Assembly: GCF_901709675.1 (NCBI RefSeq)
Contig: NC_051088.1
Coordinates: 5,235,664 to 5,299,663, forward strand
Length of the DNA: 64,000 nucleotides
Origin: Syngnathus acus
Taxonomy: Eukaryota > Chordata > Actinopteri > Syngnathiformes > Syngnathidae
Reading direction: 5' to 3'
In this document: piece by piece, positions 1 to 9,685 of the stretch
Numbering within the stretch: position 1 is the first letter of the stretch
Layout: each line of letters begins with the position of its first letter
Notes under the pieces: model-generated
Database searches by the model: none
The model's input: only the letters and a program-made list of their open reading frames with translations
Told to the model about the DNA's origin: nothing
Position numbers and translations under genes: made by a program

Positions 1-474
1 ACGGCATGGGCGCCGCTCTGGCCTCACTACATCTGCTCCTCGCTCGCCCTTATTTCCAAGGCCACACCCACAAGTAATGTGCTCTACACTGTGTTGCTAT
101 GGTGACAACTCAGCGAAGCTTGCCGGCTGCTGTCGCATGCACACACTGAGGCCTTTCAGAGAACCCAAAAGAAAGGACAGAATGTGATGGTCATGCACGT
201 GCGCTGTCGTCCTCATTACCATCTGAAGCAGGGAGGTTTAGGCGGGAATTGGAACCAAACGTACACGTATTGCCTTTACATTGCGTATGCTTTAGGTTAA
301 TGATAACCAGAATGGGCACACACCAACAGATGGCTCACAAAATGAGATGCCCACATAAGAATCAACAATCTATCATCCTTCACAGGATGATTTTATGTAC
401 AGTATCTACTAGTTGATTAATCTGTATAACCCTTAATGGAGATTCACACTGAATCAAATACAAACATCTTCATC

Positions 475-477
<3 letters not shown>
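1..477. other. Intron sequence upstream of the first recognised transporter exon
   Basis: No exon matching the upstream LAT1 helices was recognised, so this is read as part of the preceding intron. Positions 1-74 are GC-rich with an open frame but show no family resemblance. Confidence 0.4.

Positions 478-555
<78 letters not shown>
478..555 (+). repeat. (TG)39 microsatellite abutting a 3' splice site
   Basis: 39 uninterrupted TG units followed directly by CAG and the exon at 559. In the transcript this is a UG repeat in the place of the polypyrimidine tract. Confidence 0.97.
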
Positions 556-558
<3 letters not shown>

Positions 559-664
559 GTGATGTTCCCTACCTGATGCCCGAAAACGCCTTTGAAGGCA
601 GCAAAATGGGTGTTGACAATATAGTCTTGGCCCTGTACAGTGGTTTGTTTGCTTTTGGAGGCTG
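559..664 (+). CDS. slc7a5: slc7a5-like exon with the TM6 / substrate-site segment
   Basis: The acceptor CAG ends at 558 and the donor GTGAGT starts at 665. The exon starts two bases into a Gly codon and ends two bases into the Trp codon of FGGW, so it is not a multiple of three (106 nt). It carries the GLFAFGG motif. The 3' splice site is directly preceded by a (TG)39 microsatellite instead of a normal pyrimidine tract. Confidence 0.88.
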
Positions 665-3600
665 GTGAGTTATTTTGTGACAGAATTACTGATTAGAAAT
701 GGAAAGAGTTCCACTTAGTGTCTTGCCTGTGTGCATTCACTGGCCACAGTGTTCGGTGCACCTGCGCTAATCTATCTGTACAAAGAGAATGGTGACCAGC
801 TCTGATCGATACTTTTAGTTTTATGGATTACACAAAACAATCAACGTTTGGTTAACTTTCCTGACGATATCCATCAAATTCGAGCATCAAAAAAAATTAA
901 TAAAAAATGAATGCTTTAAATTGAAAAGAATGTGTTTTCTTTGTTGTCTTCTCAGGAATTACCTGAATTACGTAACCGAGGAGATGATCAATCCAGAGAG
1001 GTGACTTAAATGTGATGGAGGTTGTTTTGAGGAGGGTTTTCCTGTTAGTATTTGCCAATAGCATGACTTCACTTAGAGCTGAAAGAGCATGCTTGTCATT
1101 TCTTATCTGCATGATGCACAATGTAAATTGTTGCATAAACAAACAAAATATTATACTTAATGTCAAATGTACATGAAAAATTGGCATTTCTTATCTTGTT
1201 ACTGCTTGATTATCATAAAGTAAGATTAGGACGTTCGTGAAAAGAATCCGACATTATTTCCTCATCCTTTAACTGTGTTCTAAAGAAATATTGACTTTCC
1301 AGAGCAAACTGACTTTTAAAAAACAACTTTTTTTCTCAGGTTACAAATGTGTAAATTCAGGTTTATTATGCCCATTATGCAAGAACTGGATTTTTTTACA
1401 ATTTAAAAAAAAAAAAAAAACATCACACCCATCTTGATAACCTTTTTTGTTTTCTTATCTTACATTATAAATTCTGATTTTATTCTCACAATATTTTGGA
1501 CTTTTCTTCAACTATCTGACTTTTTCTCAGACTATAATAACTTTACTCGATGCAGGATTGCACCTTCTTGTTGTCATAATTGGCATTTTATTTTTCGTGT
1601 GTGCTGTTAAGATATGAACACTGTCTCTTCTTCAACCTAGAAACCTGCCCCTGTCAATCATCATCTCCATGCCCATTGTCACGGTTGTCTACATCCTGAC
1701 CAACTTGGCCTACTTCACAACCATTTCCCCTCAAGACATGGTTGAGTCGGAAGCAGTCGCCGTGGTGAGTTCTTGCCCATACAATAACTGTTGCCTCGTT
1801 GCTCTGAATTCACATAACTGCTGTCGGCATGTTGAAAATATACGTAACCTGTGTGCTGTGGCTGTATGCAGAGTTTTGGAGAGTACCATCTAGGTGTGAT
1901 GTCTTGGCTCATTCCAGTGTTTGTGGGACTATCTTGTTTTGGAGCCGTAAATGGATCCCTGTTTACTTCAGCACGGTAAAATGAAAATGTGCTTTTGAAT
2001 TCATTAGTATTATTGTTGTTATTATTATTTGAGAGCAAAGCCTTCATGGAAAGTTGTCTGAAAGTGCCCAAAACTTCATGTGATGTGCAATCAAATGCTT
2101 CTATCAACTGCCTGACTATTAGTGCTAGCACACTTGATATAGGCCCAACGGATCATGTTAGAAAATAAATAAATGTAACCCATACCATTTGTTCCAGTTT
2201 GTTCTACGCCGGAGCCCGCGAGGGTCAGCTTCCTGCCGCTCTGGGACTGGTTCACACAGACCTTTTCACACCGGTGCCATCCCTCATCTTCACAGTAAGA
2301 ACAGCTAGGATAACAGCACTGCTTATGTGCTTTTCAAGTCATAACAATCCCAATTATGTGGAATTTGGCCCATGGAAAGGTCGAAGGGTAAAGGCCAAAC
2401 ACCTGCTCTGGAAACATACACACATCGTCAAAATGTAGGTTTAGCCACGGGACCCTCGTTCTGTTGTCACTGCACTGGCTCTGTTCATTTTAGGATTCAG
2501 TACAAAATAGACACTTCCAGAGTCTCAATGGATGACTGGGCTCTAACGTATTTGTGGATATGATGTCATGTGATTGTCCTGTCAAGTCACTGTGGTTTGC
2601 TTACTGCCTTTTATTTACTGCCTTTACATAAAATAAAAAACTAAAAGGTGCTGTCCGCTCCCCTCAAACTGCCCCGTTTGGCTGCCGCTATAAGTGGTAG
2701 TCCATCCATCCATTCCAAACATAATTCCTTTGGCAGGCCAATGAGTGAAATTAGTTTCTTTGGATTCGTCAGATTTGTTCTGAAATATAAAATGTTTCAC
2801 TATTTTATACATGTTACCGTATTTTCCGCCCTAAAAGGCGCACCTAAAAACATAAAATTTTCTCAAAACCCGACAGTGCGCCTTATAGGCCAGTGCGCCT
2901 TATATATGGATCAATTGATGAATTTGTTGATCCATACTGGTTGTACACAGTGCTCTGCCAAAATGTTTCAGTACGTTTTAGTATGACTAGTAAATTACAA
3001 GGTCGCATCGCTTCCAAACATTACGGCAACTGTAGTCAGGGGGCGTCACCGAATAGCTGTTGTACCCGCGAGGCTATTTCATTTAAAAATAGGCTGCTCT
3101 GTTAATGTTTCGAGTAAATCTACGGATCGATATGGAAGGGAAACATAGGTAAGTAGTACCAATGCGTTAGATCGAACTTTAGTCAGTTCCGATCATTTTA
3201 TAGGAGATCGTTTGAGAAACGCGATTGTTTACACTTTGCTGAGGCTCATGGGAGATTGCGAGCTGAGGCTCGTGAGACTTTGCGGATGGCTAATGCTATT
3301 GCGATAGCTGCTATACGTACCAGGCTATTTCATGTCAAAATAGGCTGCTCTGTTAATGTTTCGAGTAAATCTACGTATCGATATGGAAGGGAAACATAGG
3401 TAAGTAGTACCAATGCGTTAGATCGAACTTTAGTCAGTTCCGATCATTTTATAGGAGATCGTTTGAGAAACGCGATTGTTTACACTTTGCTGAGGCTCAT
3501 GGGAGATTGCGAGCTGAGGCTCGTGGGACTTTGCGGATGGCTAATGCTATTGCGATAGCTGCTATACGTACCAGGCTATTTCATGTCAAAATAGGCTGCT

Positions 3601-6600
3601 CTGTTAATGTTTCGAGTAAATCTACGGATCGATATGGAAGGGAAACATAGGTAAGTAGTACCAATGCGTTAGATCGAACTTTAGTCAGTTCTGATCATTT
3701 TATAGGAGATCGTTTGAGAAACGCGATTGTTTACACTTTGCTGAGGCTCATGGGAGATTGCGAGCTGAGGCTCGTGAGACTTTGCGGATGGCTAATGCTA
3801 TTGCGATAGCTGCTATACGTACCAGGCTATTTCATGTCAAAATAGGCTGCTCTGTTAATGTTTCGAGTAAATCTACGGATCGATATGGAAGGGAAACATA
3901 GGTAAGTAGTACCAATGCGTTAGATCGAACTTTAGTCAGTTCCGATCATTTTATAGGAGATCGTTTGAGAAACGCGATTGTTTACACTTTGCTGAGGCTC
4001 ATGGGAGATTGCGAGCTGAGGCTCGTGAGACTTTGCGGATGGCTAATGCTATTGCGATAGCTGCTATACGTACCAGGCTATTTCATGTCAAAATAGGCTG
4101 CTCTGTTAATGTTTCGAGTAAATCTACGGATCGATATGGAAGGGAAACATAGGTAAGTAGTACCAATGCGTTAGATCGAACTTTAGTCAGTTCTGATCAT
4201 TTTATAGGAGATCGTTTGAGAAACGCGATTGTTTACACTTTGCTGAGGCTCATGGGAGATTGCGAGCTGAGGCTCGTGAGACTTTGCGGATGGCTAATGC
4301 TATTGCGATAGCTGCTATACGTACCAGGCTATTTCATGTCAAAATAGGCTGCTCTGTTAATGTTTCGAGTAAATCTACGGATCGATATGGAAGGGAAACA
4401 TAGGTAAGTAGTACCAATGCGTTAGATCGAACTTTAGTCAGTTCCGATCATTTTATGGGAGATCGTTTGAGAAACGCGATTGTTTACACTTTGCTGAGGC
4501 TCATGGGAGATTGCGAGCTGAGGCTCGTGAGACTTTGCGGATGGCTAATGCTATTGCGATAGCTGCTATACGTACCAGGCTATTTCATGTCAAAATAGGC
4601 TGCTCTGTTAATGTTTCGAGTAAATCTACGGATCGATTTGGAAGGGAAACATAGGTAAGTAGTACCAATGCGTTAGATCGAACTTTAGTCAGTTCTGATC
4701 ATTTTATAGGAGATCGTTTGAGAAACGCGATTGTTGACAGAGGGCTCGTTGGTTATTGGCTAGTGGATGCATACCGCAACCCTAGTCAACCTCAGTTTAA
4801 TGCAGTATAGCTTCTATTTTATGCGCCTTATAATCCGGTGCGCCTTATATATGGACAAAGTTTTAAAATGGGCCGTTCATTGAAGGTGCGCCTTATAACC
4901 CGGTGCGCCTTTTAGGGCGGAAAATACGGTAGTAATTATTCCATACCTATATGAAGCATTCCCCCTGATCCTGTTGTATGCAGTTTTTACTTAAATGCCC
5001 TAAAAGTCTGCAAGCTATAACTATATCACCCAATTTGAGTGTCATCATGTGTGACTGTACATACACTTCTGTCAATTTAACTTTGAAATAAAAGCTTTAA
5101 GTATATATGCAGAACAGGGACTTTCTCAAGGCGCTTCAGGTGCGGCGCAGGTCACAACCATGCTCCCCACACAGTAAGAGTCCAACCGAACCTTGCTTGA
5201 GCAAGCACAGGGCAACAGCGTGAAGAGGAGAAACTCCCTCAAATAAAGAAACCTTGAAAAGAATCAAGTCTCAGTATGGGGCAGCCATCTGCTTCGAAAG
5301 CTTGAGTTGAGATACTGGTCGAGGACAGGGACAGTAGAGAGAAGGACTGAATGGAGGAATTGCAGCAGGGATACGGATGCAGTAGTTGTATTAGCAATAA
5401 CAATTCTATGATGATGAGCAGTTGTGACAGTGTGACAAACAAACAAACCAAACAGAAAACAAACAAACAAACACTTCCTTATGTCCACTTTTACAAGACT
5501 AACCTGATCTGATCCATGTTTTGTCTCTACTCCCAGTGTCTGCTCTCCATGTTTTACGCCATATCCCAGGACATCTTTTCTGTCATCAACCTGTTCAGCT
5601 TCTTCACTTGGCTTTGTGTCGGCATGGCCATCGCTGGGATGCTCTGGCTCCGACTTAGAAAGCCCAACCTCAGAAGGCCAATAAAGGTACAGTGGTTGTG
5701 AGAGCGCTCTCAACTTGACATCTAGACTTCAAACAGACAGAGTGACATGAAAACCGAGAAGTCAACTTGTTCAAAACCAGGTCAAAATACGCTATGATTT
5801 AAATCTAACCTTCCTGCAGTGATATAAATGAATATAGTTCACTCATCCCTGTGTTTGTATGAGGTTGTCAAATACTTGTGCTCTAGCTAGCGCTTTTTTT
5901 TCTTAATGACCGCATATTTGCCACAAGTTGCCTTTGGCTTGTATTGTCTCTTTGTTTTTGTGCTGACTTTCATCTTTGCTCACAGACAAATTGTCTTTCA
6001 GGCTATTTTTTCATGAAATGAGTTGTGCATTTGTCCTCTTGTTTGCGAGGGAACTGTTGATGACCAAGCCACTCAATATATTTATTTTTCATTGATTAAA
6101 AACAAAAACTCCTAACATTGGGATCATGCGGTGAATTGATAATCAAAACAAGTAATGTGGCCTTTTAATAAGAACCGGTTAAGTAGGAAAATGTACTTTT
6201 AAAACTTTCAACAGCAATGTCGTAAAATACACGATAGCTCAGGGCTATTTGATCCATCAAACGTCTCTAATCACATTTGAAATGGCGTGCCAACTACTAT
6301 TCAGCCGTGCCGCCTCAGGCCCACCACACATGAAGGCAAAATGACATTCAAATGGCGGGATTACTGAGAGCCATGTTACTGTTTAATTCAAACAGATAGT
6401 TTCTTGCTTTTTTGGTCATAACAAGTGGCTTTACGTGTTTTTGTTCCCTTGGCACAGATTTGGCTGTTTATCCCTGTGACTTTTGTCCTGGGCTGCATCT
6501 TCATGATCATCGTTTCCTTCTGGGCGGCCCCCATCGAGTGCCTGATAGGCTGCGGCATCATTCTCACGGGGATCCCGGCCTACCTGCTGGGCTACAAGTG

Positions 6601-7293
6601 GAAAAAGCCACGTGTGGTCAAGAAGGTGCTTGGTGAGTTTGTATTGTTTTGGAATCAAATGAAAACAATGAGATTTGTCCAGCCCTAAATTGGGAGGCAT
6701 CGGTGACACTTTGTTATGAGATTGTGGGAAGATTTCACTTGGTTTGGAGATTGGTACCATCAAACACGGAGTGTCGTCTACTAACACCGTAGTTCAGATG
6801 AACACAATATGTGTTTTAAGATCAGGACAAAATGCAATGAAGCATTCCATGATATGTTTAGAAACACAATGAAAATGAACTTCCTCTGCTTGCTAAGGGA
6901 GACAATCAAGATTTAAGACTTCAGTATTGTTTCTTCTTTCTTGAACTTTGGTTTGGTTGCTCTCGCGAGTACTAAAGACTTCAATTTGTTGCGTAAATCT
7001 GTCCATTTAACCCTAATGCTCTTCTTTCCAAAGCTTCATAGAGAACTAACATTTTTTTTCTCGGAACTGAGCCCGATTCTGTGACAGCTCTTTGAAAAAG
7101 TATACGCAATATTTCAATGCTGTGTGACACTGAGTCGTCTTATTTGCACTTAGCAATCCCAAAGTTTCTTATAGCTTATTTACTCATGACAACCATGCGT
7201 TGTCCCTCCTCAGAAATATTCACGATGTTTTGTCAGAAGATATTCCTGGCCGTCCCCGAGGAGAAGCGCGATGAATCTGAGGCACCTGAGTAA
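559..7293 (+). CDS. slc7a5: LAT1-type amino-acid transporter light chain (SLC7A5-like), 3' eight exons, 5'-partial
   Basis: The coding exons are 559-664, 956-1000, 1641-1764, 1872-1975, 2198-2294, 5537-5686, 6458-6632 and 7214-7293 (stop TAA). All introns are GT-AG and every junction keeps frame, giving about 293 residues, the C-terminal part of a family protein of about 500. Seen: [19 protein letters not shown], then a hydrophobic segment after NPERNLPLS, then [35 protein letters not shown] and [10 protein letters not shown], with hydrophobic segments consistent with TM6 to TM12. Known: LAT1 is the light chain of a heterodimer with SLC3A2/4F2hc and exchanges large neutral amino acids at the plasma membrane. 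The substrate-site Phe and Trp-Asn-Tyr of human LAT1 (F252, W257-Y259) are kept. [10 protein letters not shown] and the [13 protein letters not shown] stretch fit LAT1 better than LAT2 or y+LAT. The heavy-chain cysteine lies upstream of the window. A paralogue of slc7a5 rather than the direct orthologue is possible (see findings). Confidence 0.88.
956..1000 (+). CDS. slc7a5: slc7a5-like exon [14 protein letters not shown]
   Basis: This 45-nt exon lies between TTCTCAG (ends 955) and GTGACT. It completes the Trp codon and encodes [14 protein letters not shown] plus two bases of Arg. The E-E-x-x-x-P motif after TM6 is typical of SLC7 light chains. Confidence 0.88.
1001..1640 (+). other. Intron of the transporter gene
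   Basis: AT-rich sequence with a short poly-A run near 1407-1422. No repeat family or motif was recognised. Confidence 0.6.
1641..1764 (+). CDS. slc7a5: slc7a5-like exon with TM7
   Basis: Encodes NLPLS, a hydrophobic helix, then [15 protein letters not shown] and SEAVAV. The acceptor is CCTAG and the donor GTGAGT. The SxEAVAV end is a conserved junction in LAT1 proteins. Confidence 0.88.
1872..1975 (+). CDS. slc7a5: slc7a5-like exon with TM8
   Basis: Encodes [12 protein letters not shown], a hydrophobic stretch, then [13 protein letters not shown] with two bases of Arg. The donor is GTAAAA, weaker than the other donors in the gene. The first residue is Ser where human LAT1 has Asp. Confidence 0.88.
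2198..2294 (+). CDS. slc7a5: slc7a5-like exon [14 protein letters not shown]
   Basis: 97 nt that complete Arg and encode [19 protein letters not shown] and TPVPSLIFT, ending in phase 0 at GTAAGA. (S/A)REG(H/Q)LP is a strong SLC7 light-chain signature. The following intron (2295-5536) is the longest in the recognised part of this gene. Confidence 0.9.
2817..4929. mobile_element. TA-flanked DNA transposon (Tc1/mariner-type ends) with internal tandem array
   Basis: The ends are inverted copies of about 28 bp, beginning CCGTATTTTCCGCCC at 2817 and mirrored at 4902-4929. A TA dinucleotide lies directly outside each end (2815-2816, 4930-4931), as expected for a Tc1/mariner-type TA target-site duplication. 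Just inside both ends the motif GTGCGCCTTATA recurs. No transposase frame is seen, so it is non-autonomous. Most of the 2.1 kb interior is a 251-bp tandem array. It sits in the sense intron 2295-5536 of the transporter gene. The exact superfamily is inferred from the TA duplication only. Confidence 0.8.
3062..4733. repeat. Tandem array, 251-bp unit, six full copies plus partial ends
   Basis: The marker TGTTAATGTTTCG starts at 3100, 3351, 3602, 3853, 4104, 4355 and 4606, a constant 251-bp period. The copies are nearly identical, differing at a handful of sites. A more diverged start of a unit is visible from about 3062, and the last copy breaks off near 4733. Each unit includes ATGGAAGGGAAACATAG followed by GTAAGTAG, which resembles a start codon and splice donor but opens no long frame. 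Confidence 0.95.
5110..5475. repeat. Dispersed teleost repeat fragment
   Basis: The segment AGCACAGGGCAACAGCGTG and the following AGGAGAAACTCCCTC resemble a widely dispersed fish repeat that I know only as a pattern. It ends in a CAAA-rich run before the exon at 5537. The class is uncertain (probably a retroelement 3' end). Confidence 0.35.
5537..5686 (+). CDS. slc7a5: slc7a5-like exon with TM9-TM10
   Basis: Exactly 50 codons, [18 protein letters not shown] through [10 protein letters not shown], phase 0 at both ends. The acceptor is TCCCAG and the donor GTACAG. The DIFSVIN..SFF.WLCV pattern is LAT1-like. Confidence 0.9.
5687..6457 (+). other. Intron of the transporter gene
   Basis: 770 bp of unique-looking sequence. 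No repeat or motif was recognised. Confidence 0.6.
6458..6632 (+). CDS. slc7a5: slc7a5-like exon with TM11-TM12
   Basis: Encodes [41 protein letters not shown] and a basic KKPRVVKK segment, then one base of Glu. Two hydrophobic helices are separated by a short loop, as expected for the last two TM segments. The basic run after TM12 marks the cytoplasmic side. Confidence 0.9.
6633..7213 (+). other. Last recognised intron of the transporter gene
   Basis: 581 bp with nothing recognised beyond the splice sites. Confidence 0.6.
7214..7293 (+). CDS. slc7a5: slc7a5-like terminal coding exon
   Basis: The acceptor CCTCAG ends at 7213. The exon encodes [17 protein letters not shown] and an acidic tail to TAA at 7291-7293. 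Human LAT1 also ends in a short cytoplasmic tail containing CQKLMQVVPQE-like sequence, so position and content agree. Confidence 0.88.
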
Positions 7294-8186
7294 TGCCGGA
7301 TGAGGGCCCTCAACAGCCCATGGCTCAACATTTTGTTTACTTGAACATTTGTAATTTATGTGGCAGTTGGCTTTTTTTGTTGTTGTAGAGCTTTGCAATC
7401 ATGGTCAAGGAGGGTTTACATGAATGTATCACTTGAGGTCCAAGTGTGTGTCGGCTAAAACAACTTGCTTCAAATGTGCATCACTAATTGTATTCATTGT
7501 AGTGGCCTAAAAATGTATCCTCGTATGTTTCAGTGTTGCTGCTCTCACACAAATTTAGTACAACTGCCACAAAATGAAGGCAAAAAACAGTATTTTACCT
7601 CTCTTCTCCGTAAAATGACGGCCAACTGTAGCCGTGTCAGCTGCGTTTGTAACGCTACAGCGCTTGAACATTTTAATATGGCCTTCTACAACATCTTTAT
7701 GAGAGCATGTTCAGAATGTTTCCTTTAGATAAACTAAAAACACACAAAAAAGTCTTCGTATGAGTAGAATAATACAGCTAATCAGAATCATAAAGAAAGC
7801 CCTTCGCCGACAATTAAACGTTACTAATATAATTTAGTTTAGAATGTTTTCTTTAGATAAACTAAAAACACACAAAAAAGTCTTAGTATGAATAGAATAC
7901 AACTAATCAGAATCATAAAGAAAGCCCTTAGACAACAATTAAACGTTACTAATATAATTTCTGTGATGATACTTTTCCATATTTTTAGTTTTGTATCCAT
8001 TTGTACATGAAGCACAAACTATACAGTGAAATGAAATGTGTGTGTGTGTGTGTGCGTGTGTGCTGATATTGTGCTGTCTTTCTTCACTGTAAGGTTCTCT
8101 TGAAAAGGGCAAAACCACTAGGGATGGGCATCTAAATGAAATGAAAAAAAAATATATAGTTTACTTTTTTTTTTAATGTCCCTGAG
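7294..8186 (+). other. slc7a5: Transporter 3' UTR / downstream sequence
   Basis: Follows the TAA. It contains a tandem duplication (7716-7960) and a short TG run (8036-8061). No clear AATAAA is seen close to the stop, so the UTR end could not be placed. Confidence 0.4.
7716..7960. repeat. Direct tandem duplication of about 115-125 bp
   Basis: The block starting TTTAGATAAACTAAAAACAC (7724) recurs at about 7852. Both copies continue through AGAATCATAAAGAAAGCCC and AATTAAACGTTACTAATAT with few differences. Confidence 0.9.
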
Positions 8187-8745
8187 ATGGCTTTTAGTTA
8201 GGTTCAGTGAAGACTCTAAGTCAGTGGTTCTTAACCTTATTGGAGGCACTGAACCCCACCAGTTTTATATGTGCATTCACCAAACCCCTCTTTAATGAAA
8301 AAAATATTTTTTTCAAATTCTAGACATCAATGTTTATTACTGGTGCACAAAATGAGCCATGCATGAACATCACCTTGCTCAAAGAACATAACCAACACAA
8401 TGCATGTACTCAAAACAAATTATATACCTGCAAATCAGTGTGACTTTGCGAGACCAGTTCAGATGTGCGTCGTCACAAAATTACACAATAAATCAGGTGT
8501 GTTCCGACCTCTACAGTGGAGGCTCTTCCGAACGCCTGAGACCGACTCACTGAACCCCTGGGCTTCGATCGAACCCAGGTTAAGAACCATTGCTCTAAAT
8601 TGTCCATAGGAGCGCATGTGAGTGTTCACGGTTGTTTGTCTGTATGTGATTGACTGGCAACCAGTCCAGGTTGGACCCAAACCCCAGTCCAGCCTGCCTG
8701 ATACTACGAGGACAAACGCTATAAAAAAAAAAGAATGGTTGCAGC
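8187..8745 (+). mobile_element. SINE fragment interrupted by a hAT element
   Basis: The left part, TAGTTAGGTTCAGTGAAGAC up to 8221, and the right part from 8593 (CTCTAAATTGTCCATAGG, GGTTGTTTGTCTG, GACTGGCAACCAGTCCAGG) join as continuous teleost SINE body when 8222-8592 is removed. The full-length copy at 38438-38798 shows the same order of motifs. Confidence 0.75.
8222..8592. mobile_element. Non-autonomous hAT DNA transposon
   Basis: Inverted ends: CAGTGGTTCTTAACC at the left and its complement GGTTAAGAACCATTG at the right (one mismatch). It is flanked by 8-bp duplications CTCTAAGT (8214-8221) and CTCTAAAT (8593-8600). An 8-bp duplication with CAGTGGTT ends is typical of hAT. No transposase frame is present. 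Confidence 0.88.
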
Positions 8746-9336
8746 TGAGCGGTGGACTAATGAAAATAATAATTTGCCACAATCAATCAATGGATTATGC
8801 CCATCCCAAGTGATGATGCTGGATAAGAGCATCTAAGGCTTTACAAAGACTTGCATCACTGTCAGTCTGTAGTGGCTGCACATACTGTCACTGTTGTATT
8901 TGTATTTTCAATCACATGGACCATTAAATGTGTGATGAACAACCCAACTGAGCTGAGCCCCAACGGTTTCGAGTGGGATCAGGTTTTCATTACATGTTTT
9001 TGTTTTTCTTGCCCACCTCCCAAAGAAAAGCAAGGTGGCTTGAAAACAACATTCTGCTCATAGTCTCATATGATTACCTACTGAATGTTAGAATACAGTA
9101 CAGGTGCAGCTCAGTAAATAAAATGTATTGGTAAGTTTAGTTTATTTCAGTAGTTTAATTCAAAAAGTGTAACTTAGGTAGATTCACAACATACTATGAA
9201 ATATTTCATGATTTTGTTGATGATATGATTACAGCTAACAAACATCCTCAAATCTACCAATTTACCAAGAAACTGGAGTAGTACTACACCAAGTATGCAG
9301 GTGTCGACTGTAGTAGTTTTAATTTGTAATTGTTAT

Positions 9337-9538
9337 TAGTGATGGAAATGAAGCTTCAAATTTGCTTTATGAACCAGTTATTTATTTTTTTTATTCCGCA
9401 GAAAGGGGGTTAGGAGATGGCAAGTTAGTATGCTTTCAGTCCAAAGTTGAACACAGAGTGCCATCTAAAATTAGTAAAAAATGTTAAAAATACAACTGAT
9501 TCATGAAGCAAATTTGAAGCTTCATTTCGCCATCATTA
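9337..9538. mobile_element. Short palindromic MITE
   Basis: The left end, TAGTGATGGAAATGAAGCTT and onward to CTTTATGAA, is mirrored by a right end TTCATGAAGCAAATTTGAAG followed by CTTCATTTCGCCATCATTA. The arms are about 40 bp around a 120-bp core with no coding frame. The superfamily cannot be fixed because no clear duplication was seen. Confidence 0.75.
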
Positions 9539-9599
9539 AACATGGCATAAGAAACAATTCAGGTAATTTTAAATACTGAAATTAAGACTGAAACTGAGA

Positions 9600-9685
9600 G
9601 ACGACCAGTCCAGGTGCTTGACTCCAGCACTCTAATTCTAATTCTAGTGAGGATAAGTGGTATAGAAAATGGATGGAAATTAGGG
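9600..9685 (+). mobile_element. SINE 3' end fragment
   Basis: GACCAGTCCAGG, CTCCAGCAC, GTGAGGATAAGTGGTATAG and AAAATGGATGGA match the 3' half of the SINE seen complete at 38438-38798. Confidence 0.65.

Noticed and set aside
1-74. GC-rich open stretch at the window start as an upstream LAT1 exon
   Set aside because: None of the three frames resembles the LAT1 segment expected before the exon at 559.
483-668. Frame starting in the TG repeat (Cys-Val repeats) joined to the transporter exon
   Set aside because: The repeat is intronic; the real exon starts at 559 after CAG.
3062-4733. 251-bp array as a CRISPR array or coding repeat protein
   Set aside because: The unit is far too long, has no spacers, and stops occur in every frame; it lies inside a DNA transposon.
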